Shown here in pieces: positions 1-6,923 of a stretch of DNA of 14,649 nucleotides. Numbering within the stretch: position 1 is the stretch's first letter; every line of letters begins with the position of its first letter. The translations under genes were made by a program, and so were the position numbers. The stretch spans positions 1-14,649 of the forward strand of contig JAGBRF010000045.1 of the NCBI GenBank assembly GCA_017632555.1, in the 5' to 3' direction. Source of the DNA: Alphaproteobacteria bacterium (GTDB lineage Bacteria; Pseudomonadota; Alphaproteobacteria; RF32; UBA3637). Below the pieces are notes generated by a model. That model saw only the letters and a program-made list of their open reading frames with translations, searched no databases and was not told where the DNA came from.

Positions 1-744
1 CAATGTTGACGGCAACATATCAAGCCCCACCAAAACAGGTGTTTGTCCGCCCCAAAATTGTCCGTTAGGCAATGTGACAGGGTGTTGTTGTGCATTATCG
101 CCGACACCCAACACGTGAACGGGAAGGGAACTTTTTTGAACAATTTGCTTTAATTCATCGGCATTTTGTACACCGGCTGTAATCAGTAAAATTTGTCCTT
201 TTTCAAAACCGCTTTGCTTTAATAAAGTTTCTGCTTTTTCTATACCGGCTTTTAAGTTTTGACCAACGGACGGCATAATGCGTTCTTTCAAATCCGGAAT
301 GATGTTTTGGAAAATGGATTTATCTTGCGTTATCGGTAATGCCGTATAGGCATAATTATCCGCTAAAACCAATCCGAAAGCAGTATCATTTTTGATTGCC
401 ATTAAATCATAAAGTTTGCGTGTCATTTGTTCGGCAGCTTGTTTATCCATAGCAGGTGACATATCAATAACAACCGCAACGCCATTACCGACAAAAGCCG
501 TGGATGCGTCTTTTTTCAAAACAGCAGGACCGGCCATACAAATGGTGGCCAAACACCACGCCCCAATCATCAAGTTTTTATAAAAAACACCTTTTTGAGT
601 TGATGTTTCAATGGTTAGATATGGCAATAAATGTGCATCGCAAATGGCCGCCCAAGAATTGCTTTTTCGTGAAAGTCGTTTGACAAACAACAAAACAACC
701 GGGACAAGAAGTAAAAGTAAAAAATAAGGATAAAGAAATATCAT
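1..744 (-). CDS. BatB-like VWA-domain membrane protein (partial, C-terminus outside window)
   Basis: My translation of the minus strand from 744 is open for 248 codons to the window edge and carries no stop. It starts MIFLYPYFLLLLLV and has an N-terminal membrane helix (about residues 7-21), a second hydrophobic stretch (about 57-73), then a von Willebrand factor A fold. This layout matches the BatA/BatB proteins, membrane-anchored VWA proteins that project a Rossmann-like domain into the periplasm. The ATG overlaps the stop of the preceding VWA gene as ATGA (741-744), so the two are translationally coupled. The metal-ion site is degenerate. The DxSxS loop reads D94-M-S96-P-A98, and the later loop that normally carries Asp (TDG) reads T-A190-G. 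Family assignment is firm for VWA and moderate for BatB. The precise function is unknown. Confidence 0.8.
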   Translation of the reverse strand, partial: MIFLYPYFLLLLLVPVVLLFVKRLSRKSNSWAAICDAHLLPYLTIETSTQKGVFYKNLMIGAWCLATICMAGPAVLKKDASTAFVGNGVAVVIDMSPAMDKQAAEQMTRKLYDLMAIKNDTAFGLVLADNYAYTALPITQDKSIFQNIIPDLKERIMPSVGQNLKAGIEKAETLLKQSGFEKGQILLITAGVQNADELKQIVQKSSLPVHVLGVGDNAQQHPVTLPNGQFWGGQTPVLVGLDMLPSTL

Positions 745-1721
745 TTATTTTTTCCTTTCAAGTAAAGTCCGAAGAAAAATAAAAACATTGCGCAACACAG
801 CGGAATCCAAAATAATTCTTTTTGCGGGCGAATGCTTTGACCGTCCATTTCGGTTGGTTCGATTTTGTTTATTGTATCATAAACTTGTTTCAAATCGTTT
901 GAACTTTTAACACGGAAATAGGTTCCGCCCGTATCCGATGCCATTTTTTTCAATAATTCTTCATCTAAATCCGCCGAAGGATTTATTTCATGCTGAAAGA
1001 ATAAAGATTGAACGATTTCTCTTTCCGACCCCATGCCGATAGCGTGAACTTTAACACACATTTGTTTTGCCATTTCAATGGCTTCTTCGGGAAGGACAAC
1101 GCCGGCATTTGCGTGACCGTCAGAAAGCAAAATAATGACTTTTTTATCGGACGGAATATCTTTCATTTGTTTTAAAGCGACTAACAAAGCATCCCCGATG
1201 GCGGTTTTTTCACCGGCAATTCCGACACCGATTTCTTTTAACATTTCGGCCACTGTTTTGGTGTCCAAAGTCAATGGTGTGTATGGATAAGCTTCTGTTC
1301 CGAAAATGGTCAATCCAACCGCATCACCCGTTCTGTTTTCAATAAAATCAAAAGCAATGTTTTGAACGGCACCCAAACGACTTATTCGCCGATTATTCCA
1401 AACAAAATCAGGTTCGGCCATTGATCCGGAAACGTCCAACACCAACATCAATTGGCGACCATTGGCGGGTATATTGATTGCTTCGCCGTAAGATACGGGA
1501 CGCATCGCCGATATAACCAAAGCGATAAATCCCAACACAAATAAAAAGACGGCCAAATTTGAACGTGAATGAACATGTGTTGCGGATTTGTCTTTGAATG
1601 CTTTGAAAAAAGGCACACGCAATGCTTGCTCACCATTTTTCTGTGCTAATGGTTTCATCAAATACCTTGATAAAAAAGGTAATAGCAATGCAAAAATGCT
1701 AAACGGCCACAAAAATTCCAT
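741..1721 (-). CDS. BatA-like VWA-domain membrane protein
   Basis: A 326-residue protein with two N-terminal membrane helices (about residues 5-21 and 55-73), a VWA domain (about 88-285) and a C-terminal helix (about 304-320). This is the standard BatA arrangement (aerotolerance-type operons). The MIDAS site is intact: DxSxS at D96/S98/S100, a Thr at T173 in EKTAIGDAL, and Asp at D201 in LLSDGHANAG. It should therefore bind a divalent cation and protein ligands on the periplasmic side. The start is supported by AGGAG at 1731-1735, nine bases upstream. It follows the DUF4282-like gene by 74 bases and overlaps the next VWA gene by four. Bat operons usually also include a MoxR ATPase and a DUF58 protein; neither lies upstream here. 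The biological role of Bat proteins is poorly defined. Confidence 0.85.
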   Translation of the reverse strand: MEFLWPFSIFALLLPFLSRYLMKPLAQKNGEQALRVPFFKAFKDKSATHVHSRSNLAVFLFVLGFIALVISAMRPVSYGEAINIPANGRQLMLVLDVSGSMAEPDFVWNNRRISRLGAVQNIAFDFIENRTGDAVGLTIFGTEAYPYTPLTLDTKTVAEMLKEIGVGIAGEKTAIGDALLVALKQMKDIPSDKKVIILLSDGHANAGVVLPEEAIEMAKQMCVKVHAIGMGSEREIVQSLFFQHEINPSADLDEELLKKMASDTGGTYFRVKSSNDLKQVYDTINKIEPTEMDGQSIRPQKELFWIPLCCAMFLFFFGLYLKGKNK

Positions 1722-1741
1722 ACAATAAAACTCCTATTTTT

Positions 1742-1770
1742 TATATAGGCTTTTTAATTCTTTTTGTCTA
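1742..1770 (-). promoter_or_regulatory. Candidate promoter for the BatA-like/BatB-like gene pair
   Basis: On the minus strand, TAGACA (1765-1770, five of six matches to the -35 consensus) and TATATA (1742-1747) are separated by exactly 17 bases. The predicted start of transcription is about 1735, at the AGGAG, so the leader would be very short. This would let the VWA pair be transcribed independently of lysS. Confidence 0.4.
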
Positions 1771-1795
1771 TGGTTATTTTGAATAAAACAGCTTT

Positions 1796-2146
1796 TTATT
1801 TTTTTGCTTTTGTTTCGGCTTTTGTTTCCGGTTTTGCTTTTGTTTCAATTGTTTTTTGTCCGCCGACAATCAATTCGCAAGCCAAACGGAAAATAACAAA
1901 GACAACCAACAAAACAAACCAAGCGCCCAAAATAGCAAATATATTCGGGAAGAAACGAAGTTGAATAATTGCCAACACAATAAGAACCGTCAAACCAATC
2001 AAATAAACCATTTGAATGTGGCTTTTCAAAAACGGTTCGACTTTTGGTTTCAGCATCAGCTTATCCAAATTTCTGTATGGGCGTAAGAAACGCACGATTG
2101 CGTTCCACATTTTTTTTACTTCTTTTTTTATATCTGCTTTTTGCAT
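1796..2146 (-). CDS. Small two-helix membrane protein, DUF4282-like
   Basis: A 116-residue protein. A basic N-terminal segment (about 1-45, with many Lys and Arg) is followed by two membrane helices (about 46-64 and 68-90). The second helix ends in an F-R-L-A-C-E-L-I-V signature. The hydrophobic hairpin ending in an R-x-x-x-E-L motif resembles the DUF4282 family, whose function is unknown; I rate that match as moderate. The C-terminal tail (about 97-116) is a low-complexity run of KAKPE/TKAE units encoded by an 11-base DNA repeat. The start is supported by AGGAG at 2154-2158, seven bases before the ATG. It lies 23 bases downstream of lysS, so co-transcription with lysS is likely. Confidence 0.65.
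   Translation of the reverse strand: MQKADIKKEVKKMWNAIVRFLRPYRNLDKLMLKPKVEPFLKSHIQMVYLIGLTVLIVLAIIQLRFFPNIFAILGAWFVLLVVFVIFRLACELIVGGQKTIETKAKPETKAETKAKK
1806..1846. repeat. Three copies of an 11-base repeat in the tail of the DUF4282-like gene
   Basis: GCTTTTGTTTC (plus-strand reading) occurs at 1806-1816, 1818-1828 and 1836-1846. It encodes the ETKA/KPETKAE tail of the small membrane protein on the minus strand. Such short near-tandem copies tend to vary in number by replication slippage, so tail length may vary between strains (inference). Confidence 0.7.
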
Positions 2147-2169
2147 TTGAATACTCCTTTCTTAATAGA

Positions 2170-3657
2170 TTATTTTTTACGCATGGTCGGGAAAGCAATC
2201 ACATCACGAATGGTCGGAGAGTTTGTCAAAATCATAACGATTCTGTCAACACCCATACCCAATCCGCCTGTCGGTGGCATTCCGTGTTCCAACGCGGTAA
2301 CAAAATCTTCATCCATCATATTAGCTTCCTCATCGCCGGCTTCACGAGCTTTGACTTGTTCTTCCAGACGTTCCTTTTGATCAATCGGGTTCGTCAATTC
2401 AGAATAAGCATTACCGACTTCCCACGTGTTGATATAGGGTTCAAACCGTTCGACCAAACGCGGATTTTTACGATGTGTTTTGGTCAATGGTGAAATATCT
2501 TTCGGATGGTCAATGACGAAAATCGGTTGAATCAATTTATGTTCGCATTTTTCTTCAAAAACAGTCGAAACAACCGTTCCCCAGTTAGCATTATCATCAA
2601 CCGGCACACCCAATTCTTTTGCTTTTGCAACAGCTTCTTTTGCGGTTGCGATTTGGTCGAAATCAACGCCGGTTTCTTCCTTGACCAATTCCAACATAGA
2701 TTTACGTGGCCAATGTCCGCCCAATTCGATTTTGACACCGTTGATTTCGCATTGTGTCGTTCCGTTGACTTTCATCGCTACGTGTTGAACCATCTGTTCG
2801 AACAAATCCATCATGTCGTTGTAATCTTTATATGTCCAATAAAGTTCCATGATGGTGAATTCGGGATTGTGACGCGTGTCCATACCTTCGTTTCTGAATA
2901 CACGGCCGATTTCATAAACAGCCGGCATACCGCCGATAATCAATCTTTTTAAATAAAGTTCCGGTGCAATACGCATATACAAATCCATATCCAATGTATT
3001 GTGATGTGTGATAAACGGTTTTGCATTAGCACCGCCCAAAATCGGATGTAAAATAGGTGTTTCCACTTCCAAGAAACCCAAATTGTTTAAGTATTCGCGC
3101 ATAGCGGAAATAATTTGGCTACGCTTGTTTAATGTTTTCAACGTTTCTTCGTTTGTAATCATATCCAAATAACGTTGACGATATTTTGTATCCGTATCTG
3201 TCAAACCATGGAATTTTTCCGGTAAAGGCAATAATGATTTGCTTAAAACGGTCAAATGTTGAGTGTTGACGGATAATTCACCGCGCTTTGTCCGGCGAAC
3301 AGTTCCTTCAACACCGACAAAGTCACCCAAATCCAACAAAGCCAAAATTTCTTTTTCCGATTCGGGCAAATTTTCCAAAGATGAGAAAATTTGAATCTTT
3401 CCCGTTTCATCATAAATATCCATAAACATACCGGAGTTACGGATAGCTTTAATACGACCGGCAACACAAACAACATCTTGCGTTTGTTCTTCATTCGGCA
3501 AGTCGGCATATTTTTTGTTCAAAGATGCCGAATTAAAATTAGGGCGATAAATATGCGGATAAGCGTTCAATCCTTGTTCTTCAATTTTTTTCAGCTTTTC
3601 CAATCGCATAGAACGTTGATCCAAATTGTTGTTTTGTGTATTTTCCTGTGTACTCAT
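2170..3657 (-). CDS. lysS: Lysyl-tRNA synthetase, class II
   Basis: A 495-residue class II lysyl-tRNA synthetase, which charges tRNA-Lys with lysine using ATP in the cytosol. The N-terminal part holds the OB-fold anticodon-binding domain (about residues 60-145, including VAGRIKAIRNSGMFMDIYD). The catalytic domain follows, with class II motif 2 (GRVFRNEGMDTRHNPEF), the lysine-pocket region (WEVGNAYSELTNP) and motif 3 near the C-terminus (GGLGMGVDRIVMILTN). Its length is normal for the family and all core motifs are present. The start is supported by AAAGGAT about nine bases upstream and by a well-matched promoter. It appears to be the first gene of a minus-strand unit that continues into the DUF4282-like gene. 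Confidence 0.97.
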   Translation of the reverse strand: MSTQENTQNNNLDQRSMRLEKLKKIEEQGLNAYPHIYRPNFNSASLNKKYADLPNEEQTQDVVCVAGRIKAIRNSGMFMDIYDETGKIQIFSSLENLPESEKEILALLDLGDFVGVEGTVRRTKRGELSVNTQHLTVLSKSLLPLPEKFHGLTDTDTKYRQRYLDMITNEETLKTLNKRSQIISAMREYLNNLGFLEVETPILHPILGGANAKPFITHHNTLDMDLYMRIAPELYLKRLIIGGMPAVYEIGRVFRNEGMDTRHNPEFTIMELYWTYKDYNDMMDLFEQMVQHVAMKVNGTTQCEINGVKIELGGHWPRKSMLELVKEETGVDFDQIATAKEAVAKAKELGVPVDDNANWGTVVSTVFEEKCEHKLIQPIFVIDHPKDISPLTKTHRKNPRLVERFEPYINTWEVGNAYSELTNPIDQKERLEEQVKAREAGDEEANMMDEDFVTALEHGMPPTGGLGMGVDRIVMILTNSPTIRDVIAFPTMRKK

Positions 3658-3684
3658 TTTATAAAAATCCTTTCATTGTAGTAA

Positions 3685-3712
3685 ATTCTAACATTTTTTT
3701 TAAAATCGTCAA
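3685..3712 (-). promoter_or_regulatory. Promoter for lysS
   Basis: On the minus strand, TTGACG (3707-3712) and TAGAAT (3685-3690) are spaced by 16 bases. The -10 element is preceded by TGT (3691-3693), an extended -10. The predicted transcript start is near 3678, just upstream of the ribosome-binding site. This is one of the best sigma70-type matches in the window. Confidence 0.65.
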
Positions 3713-3720
3713 CATTTTAT

Positions 3721-3749
3721 TTGAAAAATTAAAAGCTTTTTGTTAGTAT
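3721..3749 (+). promoter_or_regulatory. Candidate promoter for the 3786-6867 operon
   Basis: TTGAAA (3721-3726) and TAGTAT (3744-3749) are spaced by 17 bases, with TGT (3741-3743) forming an extended -10. It lies between the divergent lysS promoter and the AAAGGAG ribosome-binding site at 3772-3778. The -10 itself is only four of six, so this is a moderate call. Confidence 0.45.
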
Positions 3750-3785
3750 AACTCAAAAGGTATCGAATCCAAAAGGAGTATTTTC

Positions 3786-4880
3786 GTGTTATCTTATTAC
3801 GATAGTTTGTCATTTTCTGTTCGAAAAGAAGGCTCTTTGTTCAGCTTTTGTATTGCGTTGCTGATGTTTTCTTTTTTGGCTTTGGCATGCTATTCATTGG
3901 ATCAAGAATACGGAATTTTGAACGGGAGTATTTTAAAAAGTCTTGAAGATCCGACAACACGGGTCATTATTTTGAATACCGTTTCCAGAAAATTAGCATC
4001 AATTTGCCTTTGGATGATTTCCCTTTATTTTTTGCTTTTTTCTTTTCAGGTTGTTTATTCCAAAAAAGAATTATTTCAACCGACCGTCCATTCAACAAAA
4101 TCTTTCTTTTTAATTGCAACGGCCAAAATGATGTTGCTGTGCGCACCGATTTTAATTGCGCTTCATTCTTTTTTTCCAAAATTATTCTTTTACGGTTTAA
4201 GCTTTTTGCTTGATACCGGTTATTATCAAAAAAACGTGGCATTTAATTTCCCGTTTGACAAAGATGCTTGCATTTGGTGGGCAGGGGGATTGTTTATTTA
4301 TTTTATCTATGCCGTTCTGCTGTTTTTGGGACATTTTTCGTTCTCATCATTGTTTAATTTGAAGTTGTTTTTACGCCGCATAAGTGTTGTTATCGAATTG
4401 GTTTTCCATATATTAGTGTCTGTTGTTTGGGTGGTTTTGCTTGTGGTGGCTATGAATTATTGTTGTTTGAAATTTGATACATTATATGTGTGTTTCTTTG
4501 CCTTATTGATTTACTTTATTTGCACCATAGCTTCTTCATCACGTTGGGTGTTCATGTCACTTTTCTTGGTTGTTTTGGGTATGGGATTTGCCTTAAACAA
4601 CTATTTGGGATACGAATTTTTCAGAAAATATATGATACTCTTTTTGTTGATTGCCTTGGTATATTTTACATTCTTTTTTATTGTGGGGGCTTTTTTCAGC
4701 ACGTTGGCGTATTCTTTTGCTTCAACGGCGTATGTGTTCCGTTTCAATCAAACGCCGTCAAAAGATGTTAAACAACAAGCGCCTGAAAAATTGCGCCGAA
4801 TAGACGAATTGTATAACGTTTACTTGAAAGAACACCGAAACGATGTTCAAGATAACTTTTTTCATCATATGGAGGAATAA
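3786..4880 (+). CDS. Unrecognised polytopic membrane protein
   Basis: A 364-residue protein I cannot assign to a family. It is strongly hydrophobic with about eight membrane segments, including approximately residues 17-37, 69-91, 107-130, 160-186, 199-227, 232-247, 251-270 and 280-310. It ends in a soluble, charged tail of about 45 residues. No signal-peptide cleavage site, transporter signature or catalytic motif is evident. The start is a GTG at 3786, chosen because AGGAG at 3774-3778 sits seven bases upstream and a promoter precedes it. It is the first gene of an apparent three-gene operon; the next gene begins two bases after its stop. Two adjacent membrane proteins of unknown function suggest a joint complex, but this is inference. 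Confidence 0.75.
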   Translation: MLSYYDSLSFSVRKEGSLFSFCIALLMFSFLALACYSLDQEYGILNGSILKSLEDPTTRVIILNTVSRKLASICLWMISLYFLLFSFQVVYSKKELFQPTVHSTKSFFLIATAKMMLLCAPILIALHSFFPKLFFYGLSFLLDTGYYQKNVAFNFPFDKDACIWWAGGLFIYFIYAVLLFLGHFSFSSLFNLKLFLRRISVVIELVFHILVSVVWVVLLVVAMNYCCLKFDTLYVCFFALLIYFICTIASSSRWVFMSLFLVVLGMGFALNNYLGYEFFRKYMILFLLIALVYFTFFFIVGAFFSTLAYSFASTAYVFRFNQTPSKDVKQQAPEKLRRIDELYNVYLKEHRNDVQDNFFHHMEE

Positions 4881-4882
4881 AA

Positions 4883-5839
4883 ATGAGGACATTTTTACAA
4901 TTATTTAAAAAAGCGATGGGATTACCGTTATTGGTATGGTTTGCTTTGTTTTATTTGTGGCGGTTCATACTTGCTTATTGTATGTTAGCGCCTGTTGAAG
5001 ACGTAGAGATTTGGACGTATGTTTTGGTTGGTGTAATTCTTATCGGCATAGTAATCAAACTTTGGTTTATCGGTTATCTTTTCTGCGTTGCTTCTCGTAT
5101 ATCAGCGGGCAGTCCGAAACCATTGTATCCGTTGGGTTTGAAAACATCCTTTGTTATGGGAATTCGTGTTTTTAATCGTTTAATCTTTGTTTTATTGCCT
5201 TTGATTACGACACTTATTGCCGTTGCGTTGATTAACGAACCGATAGCAGAAGGATACTTTAACGTTTTCCGTTGGTTTTATATTGTGTTCTTTTTTGTTC
5301 CGTTCTGTTTATATTTTGTTGCAAACAGCGGAAATTTGCCATGCCTTTTCACATGGGAATATTTTAAGAAAAATTTGGATTTAGTTTTAGCATTTATATT
5401 TTCCTGTGGCTTTGTACATTATGCTTGGATTTTCATTACCCAAGGGATGTTGTCGTTGATGGGGAATGTTTATGTTTTTTCTTGGAAAGAAGAAATGCTT
5501 ACTACCGCATATAATTTCTTGGATGTTTATCGGTATGCGTTTGTTGCGGTTTTGTTAGGATATTTAGCCGGCAAAACAAGGGAAGTTCCAGATGAAGCTC
5601 CTGTGGTTGAACCGGTTACGGAAGCAAAAGTAACTGAAACAGTAAAAGAAGAAAAATCCGTGGCTTCTGCGAAAAAGCCTGCTTCGGAAAAGAAGAAAAC
5701 CGTCAAAAAGGTTGCGACTAAAAAGGCAACATCAAAGACGGCTTCTAAAAAGACTGCTGCCCCAAAAACAGCGACCAAAAAAACGGTCGCCCAAAAGCCT
5801 GCAACTAAAAAAGCAAAAGGCAAAACCGTTAAAAAATGA
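4883..5839 (+). CDS. Unrecognised membrane protein with a histone-H1-like lysine-rich C-terminal tail
   Basis: A 318-residue protein with two contrasting parts. Residues 1-230 carry about six hydrophobic membrane segments (approximately 13-35, 44-68, 97-117, 128-147, 165-188 and 214-229). Residues 232-262 are an acidic, Pro/Val/Glu-rich linker. Residues 263-318 are a Lys/Ala/Thr-rich tail with 22 lysines in 56 residues, in repeated units such as ATKKA, ASKKTA and KTATKKT. Such tails are known from bacterial histone-H1-like proteins and from alanine/lysine-rich nucleic-acid-binding extensions. By the positive-inside rule the tail should be cytoplasmic. GGAGGA lies six bases before the ATG. The stop overlaps the ATG of the next gene by four bases. 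The membrane part is not recognised, and DNA or RNA binding by the tail is inferred from composition only. Confidence 0.75.
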   Translation: MRTFLQLFKKAMGLPLLVWFALFYLWRFILAYCMLAPVEDVEIWTYVLVGVILIGIVIKLWFIGYLFCVASRISAGSPKPLYPLGLKTSFVMGIRVFNRLIFVLLPLITTLIAVALINEPIAEGYFNVFRWFYIVFFFVPFCLYFVANSGNLPCLFTWEYFKKNLDLVLAFIFSCGFVHYAWIFITQGMLSLMGNVYVFSWKEEMLTTAYNFLDVYRYAFVAVLLGYLAGKTREVPDEAPVVEPVTEAKVTETVKEEKSVASAKKPASEKKKTVKKVATKKATSKTASKKTAAPKTATKKTVAQKPATKKAKGKTVKK

Positions 5840-6867
5840 GTGATATTTGCCCTTACTTTAACACGTGTGGCGGGTGTCAGTACCAAAACTTATCCGCCAC
5901 GGATTATTGTGCCTTAAAATTAAAGTTTGTTCAAAATGCTTTGGACAGCGTTCATTTGAATGCGACCGTTTTGCCGATAATTGAAATTGGAGCACATACC
6001 AGACGCAGAGCAACTTTTGCTTATCAATCCGGCGTGTTGGGTTTTAATGAAAAACACAGTCATAAAATTGTGCCGATTCAAAATTGTTTGGTTTTATCGC
6101 CGGCATTGGAAGATTTATTGCCCGCTTTACATCAGTTGGCAAAATCTTTTCAGGGGACGGGTGATGTGGCTGTTTTGATGACGGATTTTGGTGCCGACAT
6201 TACCGTTGTTCCGCAAAAAGTCAAAGAGAAACGTTTCCATTCCAAAAAACGTCACAATTCGACACAAGATATTGCTTTTTTGGAAAAGATTACAAAATTT
6301 TGTCAGGATAATTCCGTTGTTCGCTTTGTTTATGACAACGATGTTTTGTTTCAATTATGTCCTTTGCCGTTTCCACCAAACGTTTTTATGCAACCCAGTA
6401 TGGAAGGGGAAAAAGCGTTGGTGGATTGGGTGTTAAAAGCTTGCGGTGACGCCAAAAAGGTGCTGGATTTATTTTGCGGATTGGGGACTTTTACAAAACC
6501 ATTGGCATTTGCCGGCAAAAAAGTTTTGGGTATGGATATTACCGCCGAATCAATTGATGCTTTGAACAGTTCGGGTGTTCCGGCAACGGTGCGTGATTTG
6601 TTTCGAGCCCCCGTATTGCCCGAAGAATTAAACCTTTATGATGCCGTTGTTTTGGATCCGGCCAGAGCAGGGGCAAAAAGTCAATGTGAAAAATTGGCTT
6701 TGTCGGAAGTTCCAAAAATCGTAATGGTTTCATGCAATCCATTGACTTTTGCACGCGATTGTCGTATTTTGTCGGACGGCGGTTACCAAATACAGTGGGT
6801 GCAACCCGTTGACCAATTTATTTATTCCGAACATTTGGAAATAGTCGCTTTATTGACACGTAATTAG
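5836..6867 (+). CDS. Class I SAM-dependent RNA (uracil-5)-methyltransferase, RlmD/TrmA family
   Basis: A 343-residue RNA m5U methyltransferase. It transfers a methyl group from S-adenosylmethionine to C5 of a uridine in rRNA or tRNA. The N-terminus has the iron-sulfur cysteines C5, C11 and C14 (CX5CGGC) with the likely fourth ligand C84, as in RlmD. Family motifs follow: NVFMQPS (about 182-188), the SAM-binding LDLFCGLGTF (210-219), LDPARAGA (273-280), VSCNP with catalytic C300, and the proposed base E335 in HLEIV. The TRAM domain found at the N-terminus of RlmD is absent, and length is about 90 residues less than RlmD; TRAM-less members are common in alphaproteobacteria. The exact substrate cannot be told from sequence. 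Its ATG overlaps the upstream stop, so translation is coupled to the membrane-protein gene. Confidence 0.9.
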   Translation: MSDICPYFNTCGGCQYQNLSATDYCALKLKFVQNALDSVHLNATVLPIIEIGAHTRRRATFAYQSGVLGFNEKHSHKIVPIQNCLVLSPALEDLLPALHQLAKSFQGTGDVAVLMTDFGADITVVPQKVKEKRFHSKKRHNSTQDIAFLEKITKFCQDNSVVRFVYDNDVLFQLCPLPFPPNVFMQPSMEGEKALVDWVLKACGDAKKVLDLFCGLGTFTKPLAFAGKKVLGMDITAESIDALNSSGVPATVRDLFRAPVLPEELNLYDAVVLDPARAGAKSQCEKLALSEVPKIVMVSCNPLTFARDCRILSDGGYQIQWVQPVDQFIYSEHLEIVALLTRN

Positions 6868-6870
6868 TGC

Positions 6871-6899
6871 TGGACAGAACCTTTTTTTTGTGCTATGGT
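6871..6899 (+). promoter_or_regulatory. Promoter for the glycine-rich membrane protein gene
   Basis: TGGACA (6871-6876, five of six) and TATGGT (6894-6899) are spaced by 17 bases, and TGC (6891-6893) makes an extended -10. The predicted transcript start near 6906 lies just before GGAAGG (6907-6912). Because transcription would start after 6867, this supports the ATG at 6924 over the GTG at 6867. Confidence 0.6.
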
Positions 6900-6923
6900 C
6901 AAAGAAGGAAGGTTGAAAAAGCC

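Noticed and set aside
2044..2952. Plus-strand open frames of about 149 and 148 codons within lysS
   Set aside because: They lie opposite a fully conserved lysS reading frame, show no family motifs and lack start signals, so they are shadows.
3765..3769. GAATC, a GANTC methylation site, upstream of the 3786 operon
   Set aside because: One five-base site is expected by chance. Without enrichment data it cannot be called a CcrM-regulated promoter.
5527..5886. A 119-codon minus-strand open frame opposite the lysine-rich tail
   Set aside because: Its Val/Phe/Ala-rich repetitive sequence is the mirror of the low-complexity Lys/Ala/Thr codons on the plus strand, and it has no ribosome-binding site.
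6867..6923. GTG at 6867 as the start of the glycine-rich membrane protein
   Set aside because: It has no Shine-Dalgarno, and the 19 added residues overlap a convincing promoter (6871-6899). The ATG at 6924 has a purine-rich site upstream.
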